DNA of 64,000 nucleotides, taken from a virus. Shown piece after piece: positions 5,890 to 13,230 of this stretch (position 1 is its first letter; each line of letters begins with the position of its first letter). Position numbers and translations under genes: made by a program. The notes beneath the pieces were generated by a model. It was given only the letters and a program-made list of their open reading frames with translations. It did not search any database and was not told the origin of the DNA. The stretch is taken from positions 1-64,000 of the IMG/VR virus record IMGVR_UViG_3300021197_001233; one strand, given 5' to 3'.

Positions 5890-6359
5890 TGGCTACACTT
5901 ACAACAACTATTAAAGAAGAGCTAACGCTCAACGGCATCGAGAGGGGCTCAACAAACACCCTATCTATTACTGGGGTCAATGAGGTGTTGCAGCGTATGG
6001 TAACATGCCCTGCCAACCAGGACACAACGATAGCCACATTCAAGGCCGCTGTGAATACATCTGAAGGCGCTCTCGACCTTGACAATGTCAAGTACATCAG
6101 GGTGACTAATCTCGATAGCACCAATGAATTGGTTCTGTCTTTGCAGATCTCTGCGGCTGAGAATGGAACGGCGGATGCATCTACAAGCATCTTGGTGGCT
6201 GCGGGTAGAAGCTTTATCATGGGGTCTCCACATGACGGCATTGCTACGGACGATGACTCCACTACTGTCATCACCGACACAAACCTTAATGACCTGGAGA
6301 GTCTGATTGTGGACCCCAAGACTAGCAGCATAACAGTAGAGCTATTTATCGCAAGTTAA
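5889..6359 (+). CDS. Probable capsid decoration/head-fibre protein, 156 residues
   Basis: Begins MATLTTTIKEELTLNGIERG. Thr/Ser/Ala-rich beta pattern with alternating strands (KYIRVTNLDSTNELVLSLQI, SILVAAGRSFIMGSP, SSITVELFIAS). The order of strands resembles the two proteins at 19866-20683, where KVYIKN...GDFLFIPW and YLYIKN...GEFAFIPV occupy the same places. I infer a family of jelly-roll-like surface proteins on the capsid. Its start overlaps the preceding stop (TAATG). Confidence 0.6.
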   Translation: MATLTTTIKEELTLNGIERGSTNTLSITGVNEVLQRMVTCPANQDTTIATFKAAVNTSEGALDLDNVKYIRVTNLDSTNELVLSLQISAAENGTADASTSILVAAGRSFIMGSPHDGIATDDDSTTVITDTNLNDLESLIVDPKTSSITVELFIAS

Positions 6360-6366
6360 TACCGAT

Positions 6367-6374
6367 TATATTTG
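6367..6374 (+). promoter_or_regulatory. Late promoter -7 box
   Basis: TATATTTG, four bases before the ATG at 6379; predicted leaderless transcript. Confidence 0.6.
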
Positions 6375-6378
6375 CATC

Positions 6379-8007
6379 ATGCCAGGACTAAGAAAAATAA
6401 TGCAGCGGGGAACAAACAACCCCCTGTTCTTTCAGACTCTTCCATCTCAAACTCCGAAGCAGGTAAAGGAAGAGAAGATTCGGAAAAAGATAGATGAGGT
6501 GTACGGTAAGGGATATCAGGCCCCTTACGATGTCGATGGCGCTTACGGCCAGGAACCAAAAAGGAAGTCTGGCAACGCTGGCTTCAGAATGGTGAAAAAC
6601 AATCTAACAGGAAGACAGATGAAGATAGCAAAGCAGACTGCCCCGTTTGACGAGATCAATGGGGCCGACTTTACGAAGCTTCGCGAGGCGCTCATGGGTA
6701 GGGGCAGGGCCAATGCCAAGGTATATCAGGATGGTACTGGTTCAGGAGATCGAACGACCACTTCAGAGTACTTTGATCAGAGACGGGGTCAACAAGCACA
6801 AGCTCGTCGCGATAGTATGTCTTCTGGCCAACGCCTTGGTGAGGGTGTGTTCTCTCAGGCTGTTCAAAGCATGGATAGCAAAGCTCAGAGTGCCGTTGTT
6901 CCGTTTGCAAGAGAGATTGAAGGTGCCCTCGCCAATGAGAGTAAGTGGGCCGAGGATTTTGCTGAAGAGATTTCTGCAATGGGCTACAGTATGGATGATC
7001 TTAAGTCTGGCAAAGTCCCTGCTCACACTATTGCCTCTGTAACTGGAAGAAGCGGTCAAGCCGCCAAGTTGCTGAGAAGTTCGATGGTTAACCAAGGCGG
7101 TCTCGATATGAAGGATGCTAATTATCTGATTACGGGGCTGTCTAAGTTTGGCAGAAACATTGAGGACGGTATTATCAACGTCTCTGACATGGACAACATG
7201 ATGGGTGAACTTGGGTATACTTCTGATGATGCGGCATTTATGGGTGACGCAATATCTAAAGGCGGCCTGGGCGTAAGTCAGTTTAATACTATGCGAATGG
7301 AGGAGCTTGGCGAGGGTGGCGGTCAGAGAGATGTTTCTGGTGGTGTAGAGGCCTTCCCGAGCGCTAATGAGTTTAGAGCTTCTCAAAAGAAGAATACGAG
7401 TAGGGATGGCTCCTACAAAGGAGGGTATGGTAAAAACAACGTAACGTTTGGTAGAGAGAAGTTTAGAGAGACTGACCAGACAATGAGGCCTGACGAGGAT
7501 TTTCCAGCACAGGAGCTGCCACAGGAGGTGGTGCAGACTCAGCCAGATCCGATTGATCCAATTCAGGGCATGACTCCCGATCCTCAGCCCGTTGAAACAC
7601 CAAAGCAGATTATTGAGACGACCCCGCCGCCTCAGTTTGAGGAGAATCCTGATCCAGTTGTAGAGGAAAAGCCAGTCATCCGCGGCTGCATGGACCCAAA
7701 GTCCACGAATTACAACCCTAAGGCCACTCAGGATGATGGATCTTGTGCATACCCACAGGAAGAAGAGGAGACTCCATCAACTGGTAGATTTGGGCCTGCG
7801 TTGGATCTGTACGACTTCGAGCCGATGCCCTCAGATAAGTTGGGCACCGTGGACACTGGCGCTATGGGTAGATACAGCGATGCGATGCTTGGCTCTCAAA
7901 TGGCAGAAAGAGCTGGTGTTAATAGGATGGGATCTGCCCTCCGCGCTAAGCTTAACACCATGGGGTCGAGTAACCCTAGAGGCATGCGGTTTGTAAAGAG
8001 ACGATAA
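6379..8007 (+). CDS. Probable internal virion protein with Cys motif, 542 residues
   Basis: Starts MPGLRKIMQRGTNNPLFFQT. The first 330 residues are helical and charged; residues about 370-430 are Pro/Glu/Gln-rich (QELPQEVVQTQPDPIDPIQG). Around residue 435 is the motif GCMDPKSTNYNPKATQDDGS followed by CAY, a short Cys-bounded repeat common in secreted proteins of Bacteroidota. The C-terminus (SNPRGMRFVKRR) is basic. A terminator follows directly. Virion location is inferred from neighbours; the motif also occurs in the large tail protein at 28712-36070. Confidence 0.6.
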   Translation: MPGLRKIMQRGTNNPLFFQTLPSQTPKQVKEEKIRKKIDEVYGKGYQAPYDVDGAYGQEPKRKSGNAGFRMVKNNLTGRQMKIAKQTAPFDEINGADFTKLREALMGRGRANAKVYQDGTGSGDRTTTSEYFDQRRGQQAQARRDSMSSGQRLGEGVFSQAVQSMDSKAQSAVVPFAREIEGALANESKWAEDFAEEISAMGYSMDDLKSGKVPAHTIASVTGRSGQAAKLLRSSMVNQGGLDMKDANYLITGLSKFGRNIEDGIINVSDMDNMMGELGYTSDDAAFMGDAISKGGLGVSQFNTMRMEELGEGGGQRDVSGGVEAFPSANEFRASQKKNTSRDGSYKGGYGKNNVTFGREKFRETDQTMRPDEDFPAQELPQEVVQTQPDPIDPIQGMTPDPQPVETPKQIIETTPPPQFEENPDPVVEEKPVIRGCMDPKSTNYNPKATQDDGSCAYPQEEEETPSTGRFGPALDLYDFEPMPSDKLGTVDTGAMGRYSDAMLGSQMAERAGVNRMGSALRAKLNTMGSSNPRGMRFVKRR

Positions 8008-8028
8008 CAATCCCAGTTTACTGGGTAA

Positions 8029-8054
8029 AAAAAAGGCCCCTTTCGGGGCCTTTT
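8029..8054. terminator. Bidirectional intrinsic terminator
   Basis: GGCCCC-TTTC-GGGGCC (8035-8050) is flanked by an A-run on the left and TTTT on the right, so it can stop rightward transcription after 8007 and leftward transcription after the gene ending at 8068. Confidence 0.8.
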
Positions 8055-8067
8055 CTGTTTATCTGCA

Positions 8068-8526
8068 TCACTTGTTCCACAGTGCCTGCGACAGCAATGG
8101 TATCTCTGTGCTACCAACAGTATGAGTGCTAAGGTTTAGAATGTGGTCGTCAGTAACCATTGTCTCGTAGGGACAGTCCTCTTCTAGGTAGTAGTCGAGG
8201 TAGTCCTCATTCATTACTACGTATGATCCGAAACAAAGCGGCTTTCCCTCCTTGAAGGGTACGATAACGTATACGCCTGGATCGGTGTATGTGAAGCATG
8301 CATTCTCTGCAGGAAGGTCTGTCACGATTTCAAGGTCTTGAGTGAAAAACCCTTGCGGTGGGACGAACTTAACTCCGTTCTTGGGAATGACATCTTCTAC
8401 AACGAATACTGCAAACATGTCTGCAGAGTCTACGTTTGAGGCGAAGTTTTCGGTGAATGTCCGTGAAAGCTGCGCTGATGCGGTAGTCGCGATCAGTACG
8501 GCTAATCCTGCAAGTAAGTTCTTCAT
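8068..8526 (-). CDS. Secreted protein with signal peptide, 152 residues
   Basis: N-terminus MKNLLAGLAVLIATTASAQ is a clear signal peptide with an ASA-Q type cleavage site. The mature part has a beta-rich pattern (DMFAVFVVEDVIPKNGVKF, GVYVIVPFKEGKPLCFGSYV) with two Cys that could pair. It is encoded against the surrounding late genes and follows the lipoprotein gene at 8528-8707 after one base. It may be a host-derived periplasmic protein (moron) or part of an envelope-targeting pair. No family recognised. Confidence 0.7.
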   Translation of the reverse strand: MKNLLAGLAVLIATTASAQLSRTFTENFASNVDSADMFAVFVVEDVIPKNGVKFVPPQGFFTQDLEIVTDLPAENACFTYTDPGVYVIVPFKEGKPLCFGSYVVMNEDYLDYYLEEDCPYETMVTDDHILNLSTHTVGSTEIPLLSQALWNK

Positions 8527-8527
8527 C

Positions 8528-8707
8528 TTATTTGATTGTTTCGTTCTGTCCTGGCAGAGGTGAATTTAAGTGATTGATCGCAATGATCATCTCTTCGATC
8601 TGGGCTCCGCTGTAACGCTTATGCAAGCGGTTGTTCTTTGACGCCTCGTCGTCCACGAAAAGGCAACCGACAATTACGAGGGCTGCTGCTGCAAGTGTGT
8701 ACTTCAT
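8528..8707 (-). CDS. Small lipoprotein, 59 residues
   Basis: Reads MKYTLAAAALVIVGCLFVDD and ends SPLPGQNETIK. LVIVGC is an acceptable lipobox, giving a lipid-modified Cys at position 15 and a mature chain of about 45 residues. It is the upstream partner of the secreted protein at 8068-8526. Size and class fit an outer-membrane spanin subunit next to the endolysin at 8887, but gene direction is opposite and no inner-membrane partner is adjacent, so an exclusion or moron lipoprotein is equally possible. Confidence 0.6.
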   Translation of the reverse strand: MKYTLAAAALVIVGCLFVDDEASKNNRLHKRYSGAQIEEMIIAINHLNSPLPGQNETIK

Positions 8708-8789
8708 TTGTGATTGGATTGAATTTTGTAACTTTGTCTAAATCGCTGATCTCAGTATATGGAGAACTTTCGATACTCACAAATTTGGC

Positions 8790-8963
8790 TTGCAAAAAAA
8801 CCTTAACGACTTGAAAAAGCCGTACTTTAACGCCAAGAAGAAACGAAAGGACTCCGCTGTGGAGAACGAAAAACGAAGACTTCATAATGAAGCTATCAGA
8901 AAATCTATCACTCGCCGAATGCCTCCGCAGCAAAACAGCAACGAGGCTCGGGATAAACAATGA
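8790..8963 (+). CDS. Possible basic small protein overlapping the endolysin start
   Basis: An open frame with no ATG, entered only by the TTG at 8790, encodes a highly charged stretch (KKPYFNAKKKRKDSAVENEK) and ends with TGA at 8961-8963. It overlaps the endolysin start by about 77 bases. The composition is protein-like, but the absence of an ATG and the overlap make it doubtful. Confidence 0.25.
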   Translation: MQKNLNDLKKPYFNAKKKRKDSAVENEKRRLHNEAIRKSITRRMPPQQNSNEARDKQ

Positions 8964-9366
8964 GCCAGATGATGAATGGGTTGTCGAAAATCTCAGAGCG
9001 GTTGCAGAGCGGGTATTTCAACCTTGTCGCGACCATTTCGGAGTTCCTATATACGTGTCGTCAGGGTATCGCTCGCCTGATCTCAACCTTGCGATCGGTG
9101 GGAGCCACCGCAGTCAGCACGTGGAAGGAAGAGCACTCGACCTCGATTGCGATGTATACGGCTCTATCACAAACTCTGAGCTCTTCAACTACATTAGAGA
9201 GAATCTGGAGTTCGATCAAATGGTGTGGGAGTTTGGTGATGACGATAATCCTAATTGGGTACACGTCTCTTATGTTCATGGCGGACATAATCGCAAGAGG
9301 TGCCTACGCGCTCGCAGGGATGATAACAACAAGGTTTACTACGAAGTAATTTACAAGCAACTATGA
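8887..9366 (+). CDS. Endolysin, peptidase M15A-like
   Basis: 159 residues beginning MKLSENLSLAECLRSKTATR. It carries the signature of the M15A/VanY zinc-peptidase fold: VSSGYRSPDLNLAIGG, then SQHVEGRALDLD and, near the end, WVHVSYV. His/Asp/His in SxHxxGRAxDxD and xHVSY supply the zinc site. It would cut the peptide bridges of host peptidoglycan at lysis. No signal peptide is visible, so it would need a holin; one is at 51037-51477. It overlaps the following 44-residue gene (ATGA). Confidence 0.85.
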   Translation: MKLSENLSLAECLRSKTATRLGINNEPDDEWVVENLRAVAERVFQPCRDHFGVPIYVSSGYRSPDLNLAIGGSHRSQHVEGRALDLDCDVYGSITNSELFNYIRENLEFDQMVWEFGDDDNPNWVHVSYVHGGHNRKRCLRARRDDNNKVYYEVIYKQL

Positions 9367-9497
9367 AGGAGGAAGATTTCGACGACATCAGCTTTTTGGA
9401 TCAGGACAAACTGAAGAAGCAAGAGGCTAAAATTGAGTCTGGTGATATAACATGCAACCTCGACAGCCCCGAGGATTGCGAAAGCTGCAGCGGATAA
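9363..9497 (+). CDS. Hypothetical acidic peptide, 44 residues
   Basis: Reads MKEEDFDDISFLDQDKLKKQ and ends SPEDCESCSG. Highly acidic with three Cys near the end (CNLDSPEDCESC). The ATG overlaps the endolysin stop, and its TAA overlaps the ATG of the next gene, so it is a good operon member. Function unknown. Confidence 0.6.
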   Translation: MKEEDFDDISFLDQDKLKKQEAKIESGDITCNLDSPEDCESCSG

Positions 9498-10306
9498 TGT
9501 TAGGCCTAGGATTAAGTTTAAACTCCTCTGTACAGGAGTCGTCCGTCTCCAGGCTTCCATCCTACTCTAATAGCCACAACATTTTTGTTGACGGAACAGA
9601 GGCCGTAGGTATCCTTGACTCAACCGACATCACGAGTATCTTTGGAGGCAATTACACCTATTCGTTTTGGGTTTATGATACTGCTTATAATACTTCTTAT
9701 GCTTGCGGAACCAAGAAGAGCACAACTCCTACTTATGAAATTGGCGTTCGATTCTTAAACCTTGGCGTTATGTATCTTCAAGTATTTCATGAGGCCGATG
9801 GCACAGGGGGTAGCGCTTTCTATAATGTCGGCTCATCCCTCACGAATTCGAATTGGCATCAGATTACCGTTACATGCACGGCGGGGGCAACGGGTTCTGA
9901 CAACGCAACAATAAAGACGTATCTCAATGGAAGCCTTGTGGGTACGAACACCAGTGGCCCAACGAAGGATAAGCAAGATGCTTTTGCTGCCACAAGTGGA
10001 TCCCTGTTTGGGGTCGGGGCTAGATATAGTGACTTGAACTCCCCAACCTTCCACACAAGCTCTTACTTTGATGAGTTTGCATTCTGGAGCGCGGTCTTGG
10101 ATGCCGATGCTGTTTCGGCTATATACAACAGTGGGGACTCCATAGACCTGTCTGTGGACAGTGGGGACTATGACCGTTCCTCTGACCTTGAAAGCTGGTA
10201 TAGATTTAATAACGACTTTACCGACAGTCAAGGAAATTCAACTACAGGCACAGCTGTTGGAGATCCCCTTTTCGGTTCATCTGACAATCCACCAGGAACC
10301 CCATGA
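9497..10306 (+). CDS. LamG/concanavalin-like jelly-roll protein, 269 residues
   Basis: I choose the ATG at 9497 (MLGLGLSLNSSVQESSVSRL) because it overlaps the preceding stop (TAATG) and the in-frame extension to 9452 lies wholly inside the small gene before it. Residues about 25-225 follow a LamG pattern: YTYSFWVYDTAYN, then WHQITVTCTAGATGSDNATI, KTYLNGSLVGT, then SSYFDEFAFWSAVLDADAVS and IYNSG. Such domains bind sugars and are frequent in phage fibres and in Bacteroidota surface proteins. A receptor-binding role is inferred. Confidence 0.7.
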   Translation: MLGLGLSLNSSVQESSVSRLPSYSNSHNIFVDGTEAVGILDSTDITSIFGGNYTYSFWVYDTAYNTSYACGTKKSTTPTYEIGVRFLNLGVMYLQVFHEADGTGGSAFYNVGSSLTNSNWHQITVTCTAGATGSDNATIKTYLNGSLVGTNTSGPTKDKQDAFAATSGSLFGVGARYSDLNSPTFHTSSYFDEFAFWSAVLDADAVSAIYNSGDSIDLSVDSGDYDRSSDLESWYRFNNDFTDSQGNSTTGTAVGDPLFGSSDNPPGTP

Positions 10307-10554
10307 ACAAGTACGTAATAGTAAGCAAGTCGGAGTTAGACGACCCCAACACCACAATAGATTTTTCTCAACTGTTGTATCCAGATAAGGACAAGTTGAG
10401 GTATAGTATTGCTGGCGATAAATCAGTCATTAAGTACGAGACTCCGATTCCTAGTTTCTTTTCTGGCAAGACTACATATACCTTATCTCAGATAACCCCA
10501 ATACTTGAGGGTAGTGAGTGGACCGAGGTTATAACAGAGGACGATATACTTTAA
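10303..10554 (+). CDS. Hypothetical protein, 83 residues
   Basis: Begins MNKYVIVSKSELDDPNTTID and ends TEVITEDDIL. Overlaps the LamG gene stop by four bases (ATGA), so it is probably co-expressed and may be an accessory to that protein. Strand-rich; no recognised domain. Its stop converges with the leftward gene at 10551. Confidence 0.65.
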   Translation: MNKYVIVSKSELDDPNTTIDFSQLLYPDKDKLRYSIAGDKSVIKYETPIPSFFSGKTTYTLSQITPILEGSEWTEVITEDDIL

Positions 10555-10973
10555 TCTTCTAGTTCCCCGTAGAACCTCTGCACCAGAAGCCTTCCTTTTT
10601 GCGTTAGAGAGTATCTAACTCTATAGTTGAACTTAGTCTCATCCCTAAAAAGGTGATCCTCATACTTTTGTGAGGGGGTGAGCTTGTCAAAGTATTTGTA
10701 CACGTAACCAGCCTTAACTAGTTCGTATACAATGCGTTCGCCTATTTTTTTGGCAGAAGAATACCCGTAATCCTTGGCCGCATAAGACAGAGTCCAGAAC
10801 TCTAAATCGTAGGCCCACAGCATGAACATGAGCTCTTTTTCGAAGATGTCTCTCTTCACGCAGAACTCATTTACACTCTTTCTCAGATACTTAAGGTGAT
10901 TGTTTTTTACGTACCTTTGGTTAAGCTTAGAGAACTCGCGGAACATCTTCCCCCTTGATTTCTTTGCTGGCAT
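10551..10973 (-). CDS. Winged-helix-like DNA-binding protein, 140 residues
   Basis: Basic N-terminus MPAKKSRGKMFREFSKLNQR. Residues about 45-135 look like a winged helix of the MarR/PadR type: helices ELMFMLWAYDLEFWTLSYAA and AKKIGERIVYELVKAGYVYK, then a wing-like FNYRVRYSLTQKGRLLVQRF, where xYxLTxKGxxL is typical of these repressors. It is encoded against the late genes with its own promoter, so it is probably expressed early and may regulate the switch. Family assignment is by pattern only. Confidence 0.6.
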   Translation of the reverse strand: MPAKKSRGKMFREFSKLNQRYVKNNHLKYLRKSVNEFCVKRDIFEKELMFMLWAYDLEFWTLSYAAKDYGYSSAKKIGERIVYELVKAGYVYKYFDKLTPSQKYEDHLFRDETKFNYRVRYSLTQKGRLLVQRFYGELED

Positions 10974-10990
10974 TGAAATAAATTATACCG

Positions 10991-10998
10991 CAAAGATA
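10991..10998 (-). promoter_or_regulatory. Leftward early-type promoter -7 box
   Basis: Minus strand TATCTTTG, 17 bases before the ATG of the winged-helix gene at 10973. It has the TATCTTTG form of the early promoters rather than the TATATTTG form of late ones, and it abuts the start of the rightward gene at 10998. Confidence 0.6.
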
Positions 10999-11288
10999 TG
11001 GAAGACGAGGAATTTTTGTACAGAATCAGGGAGTTGGCGGTTGCAATGGACGACCTCGTGGACGAATACGGGGTCAGAGATCGACTAATGTCAATCATGA
11101 TTATCGGTGTGACCGAGCAGAACGAGCTAGGTGACACCAACATGAAGGCGGTGTATAGCTACAACCTCCACAACAAGGAGGAGCTGGATGAACTAATTGA
11201 ATTTATGCAAGACACATACGTTGAGAAAGAGGACGAAGGACCAGATCTGGATGACCTACTCAACGGTCTTGATATATCGCTAAACTAA
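10998..11288 (+). CDS. Hypothetical acidic protein, 96 residues
   Basis: Starts MEDEEFLYRIRELAVAMDDL and ends DLLNGLDISLN. Acidic, helix at the N-terminus, a beta-strand segment (LMSIMIIGVTEQ, KAVYSYNLHN) and an acidic C-terminal tail. It heads a tight run of small genes to 13230. No family recognised. Confidence 0.7.
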   Translation: MEDEEFLYRIRELAVAMDDLVDEYGVRDRLMSIMIIGVTEQNELGDTNMKAVYSYNLHNKEELDELIEFMQDTYVEKEDEGPDLDDLLNGLDISLN

Positions 11289-11289
11289 A

Positions 11290-11529
11290 ATGGAGGGACT
11301 TATTAGGAAGATCGTCGTGGGTAGAGACCCAAAGGACGCTATGGCATATTATGTTGGCATGAGAGCAGGTAAGGGCAAGGTTAGCGCCATTGTTCTTGAC
11401 CACGAGCACCTCCATAGGCACGGATCAAAAAGATATCTTGTATATTTGCAAGACGAGGATGATTCTCAGGTGCTGTGGAAGTCCATAGACAGCATGCCCT
11501 GCATGGTGGAGTTTGATCTAAATTTTTAA
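11290..11529 (+). CDS. Hypothetical protein, 79 residues
   Basis: Begins MEGLIRKIVVGRDPKDAMAY. Pattern suggests a small alpha/beta protein (KVSAIVLDHEHLHRHGSKRY, YLVYLQDEDD). One base separates it from the preceding stop. No family recognised; it is part of the accessory operon upstream of the packaging genes. Confidence 0.7.
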   Translation: MEGLIRKIVVGRDPKDAMAYYVGMRAGKGKVSAIVLDHEHLHRHGSKRYLVYLQDEDDSQVLWKSIDSMPCMVEFDLNF

Positions 11530-11531
11530 TT

Positions 11532-11780
11532 ATGTCACACAAAAGCTATCCTAACGGGGAGTCTATCCCTCACTCGCTTCCAGACGCATACAAAGCAGCA
11601 ACCACAAACGCAAAGTGCTCTAACTGCAACTTCTTTACGAGCAACCAGTCGTACTGCACGAAGTGGTCGGCACCTGTTAGGGGTAACTACGTTTGTGCCG
11701 CATGGAAGGCAAGGCAGCCTCAGAACAGAACATCATTTTCAAATACAACAAATAGACCTAGAAATGTCAGAGGATACTAA
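11532..11780 (+). CDS. Four-Cys small protein, possible metal site, 82 residues
   Basis: Begins MSHKSYPNGESIPHSLPDAY. Residues 28-56 hold CSNCNFF, YCTKW and YVCAAW, a CxxC...C...C pattern reminiscent of high-potential iron-sulfur proteins or a small zinc knuckle. The basic Asn/Arg-rich tail (RTSFSNTTNRPRNVRGY) is probably disordered. Function is not known. Confidence 0.6.
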   Translation: MSHKSYPNGESIPHSLPDAYKAATTNAKCSNCNFFTSNQSYCTKWSAPVRGNYVCAAWKARQPQNRTSFSNTTNRPRNVRGY

Positions 11781-11940
11781 AAAGAAGCCAGAGGGCCTCG
11801 GTGATACTATCGCGGAGATTACTAGAGCCACCAGAATCAAGAACATTGTTGACCATATCAGCAATAAGACAGGAAAGGACTGCGGTTGCGCGAAGAGGCA
11901 GAAGGCGCTCAATAAGATGTTCCCATACAGTAACAAGTGA
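11764..11940 (+). CDS. Hypothetical protein with C-terminal CxC motif, 58 residues
   Basis: I place the start at the ATG at 11764 (MSEDTKKKPEGLGDTIAEIT), inside the end of the previous gene; the longer frame is its shadow. The C-terminal part TGKDCGCAKRQKALNKMFPY is a motif often found in small phage proteins next to DNA packaging genes. It overlaps the next gene by GTGA. Confidence 0.6.
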   Translation: MSEDTKKKPEGLGDTIAEITRATRIKNIVDHISNKTGKDCGCAKRQKALNKMFPYSNK

Positions 11941-12542
11941 AGACATTTGACTTGTTTATCGTTGAACTGGAAAAAACGGTCAACGATACAATTACCACCG
12001 ACTCAGGTCTTGAGCTCTACATTGAGACAAAGTTTGAGAACGGTGAGTTCGATCACAGGGTCACTCATGGGCCAGTTGTGGCTGTACCTTTTAAGTATGA
12101 CACTGGGGTCAGCGTCGGGGATACTCTATACTTTCACCACCTTGTCGTCATGCAGGAGGGGCAAGTACTTACTGGTGTCGATAATCACTACTTTGTTCAG
12201 TACGGCAAGCAAGCTATTGGTAACCAGGCGTTTGCGTACAAAAGCAAAGAGACTGGAGAGATAAAGTGCCTTGGTGGATGGACACTTCTTGAACCTATCG
12301 AAGAGGAACCTAAAGACTCTGGAGTCATTGAGGTTGTAAGTCTTAAGGATAAGCTCCCGACAAAGGGCCGCGTCGTTTATACGTGCGGAGACGGTACAGC
12401 TGATGACGTGGTTGTAAATCCAGGCGATGTGGTGGGGTTCAAAGAGAACCGAGATTACAGAATCAAAATTGACGGTGTGGAGATGTACAGAACCCGCGCC
12501 GAAGATCTTCTATATGTCGAAGAAGAAGTTTACAACGATTGA
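11937..12542 (+). CDS. GroES-like co-chaperonin, tandem fold, 201 residues
   Basis: GTG start overlapping the previous stop (GTGA), reading VKTFDLFIVELEKTVNDTI with the first residue as Met. The C-terminal half (KGRVVYTCGDGTADDVVVNP, GDVVGFKENRDYRIKIDGVE, RTRAEDLLYVEEE) closely follows the GroES barrel, with the final RxEDLLYV strand like the REEDILAV of GroES. The N-terminal half (GPVVAVPFKYDTGVSVGDTL, DNHYFVQYG) looks like a second divergent barrel. It could replace host GroES for folding capsid proteins, as T4 gp31 does. No chaperonin gene is seen. Confidence 0.7.
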   Translation: MKTFDLFIVELEKTVNDTITTDSGLELYIETKFENGEFDHRVTHGPVVAVPFKYDTGVSVGDTLYFHHLVVMQEGQVLTGVDNHYFVQYGKQAIGNQAFAYKSKETGEIKCLGGWTLLEPIEEEPKDSGVIEVVSLKDKLPTKGRVVYTCGDGTADDVVVNPGDVVGFKENRDYRIKIDGVEMYRTRAEDLLYVEEEVYND

Positions 12543-12804
12543 CGCGGCTCAGAGCCTTATGCACAGCATGGAGGTCGCCATTAACAACATGATTGACGAG
12601 GTAAAGAAGCCTGTCGATCCAGATGCGGGTGGAGCTGCTAGAAAGGCCGAGCTTCAATCCATTAAGCAGACGGCCACGGATTGTAAGGAGCTGCTGGTTG
12701 AACGCCAGCGTCTTGAACAAATGATCAAAGACCTAAGGGACAATGGACAAATCGAACAAGCCAAAGACTACTCAGGAGGTTTTGCTGAAAGATTCTCTAA
12801 ATGA
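12514..12804 (+). CDS. Hypothetical coiled-coil protein, 96 residues
   Basis: The ATG at 12514 (MSKKKFTTIDAAQSLMHSME) is chosen because the upstream frame lies inside the GroES-like gene. Predicted helical throughout, with a likely coiled coil at VERQRLEQMIKDLRDNGQIE. It overlaps the preceding gene by 29 bases and the next small gene by 62. Confidence 0.65.
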   Translation: MSKKKFTTIDAAQSLMHSMEVAINNMIDEVKKPVDPDAGGAARKAELQSIKQTATDCKELLVERQRLEQMIKDLRDNGQIEQAKDYSGGFAERFSK

Positions 12805-12886
12805 TTGGAAGAAGATAGTTTGGCAATACAGCAGGACCGACTATAGATTCTGGGAAGATTCTTGGAATAAAGATTTTGAGGACTAA
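12743..12886 (+). CDS. Hypothetical peptide, 47 residues
   Basis: Reads MDKSNKPKTTQEVLLKDSLN and ends FWEDSWNKDFED, rich in Trp, Asp and Lys. It overlaps the preceding gene in another frame, and its TAA overlaps the ATG of the HNH gene (TAATG), which supports it as a real coupled gene. Confidence 0.55.
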   Translation: MDKSNKPKTTQEVLLKDSLNDWKKIVWQYSRTDYRFWEDSWNKDFED

Positions 12887-13230
12887 TGGCCTATAAGGAC
12901 CCAGAGGACCAGAAGAAGTTTTCCGCCGCACACTACGAGAAGTATAAGGATCAGTATAAGTCTAGATCTAAAAAGAGGAACAGAAATCAACGCAAGTGGG
13001 GTCGGGAGTTTATTCAAAGGGTTAAAAAAAATCTTCCGTGTGTGGATTGCGGTGAATCAAATCCAGTTGTTCTAGAATTTGACCACGTTTGCGGCGAAAA
13101 GCACCATAACATATCTGACATGGTGAATCAATCCTACTGTATAGACACAATAAAAAAGGAAATTCGGAAGTGTGAAGTTAGGTGCGCTAACTGCCACAGA
13201 AAGAAGACCTTTGAAAGGAGAAACACATAG
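12886..13230 (+). CDS. HNH endonuclease, 114 residues
   Basis: Begins MAYKDPEDQKKFSAAHYEKY with a basic N-terminal helix. The HNH core is CVDCGESNPVVLEFDHV, then EIRKCEVRCANCHRKKTFER: two CxxC zinc pairs frame a DH catalytic pair and a final N-CH. Nucleases of this type commonly sit next to terminase genes and are needed for genome packaging in some phages. Here terL begins about 570 bases downstream, which supports that role. Confidence 0.8.
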   Translation: MAYKDPEDQKKFSAAHYEKYKDQYKSRSKKRNRNQRKWGREFIQRVKKNLPCVDCGESNPVVLEFDHVCGEKHHNISDMVNQSYCIDTIKKEIRKCEVRCANCHRKKTFERRNT

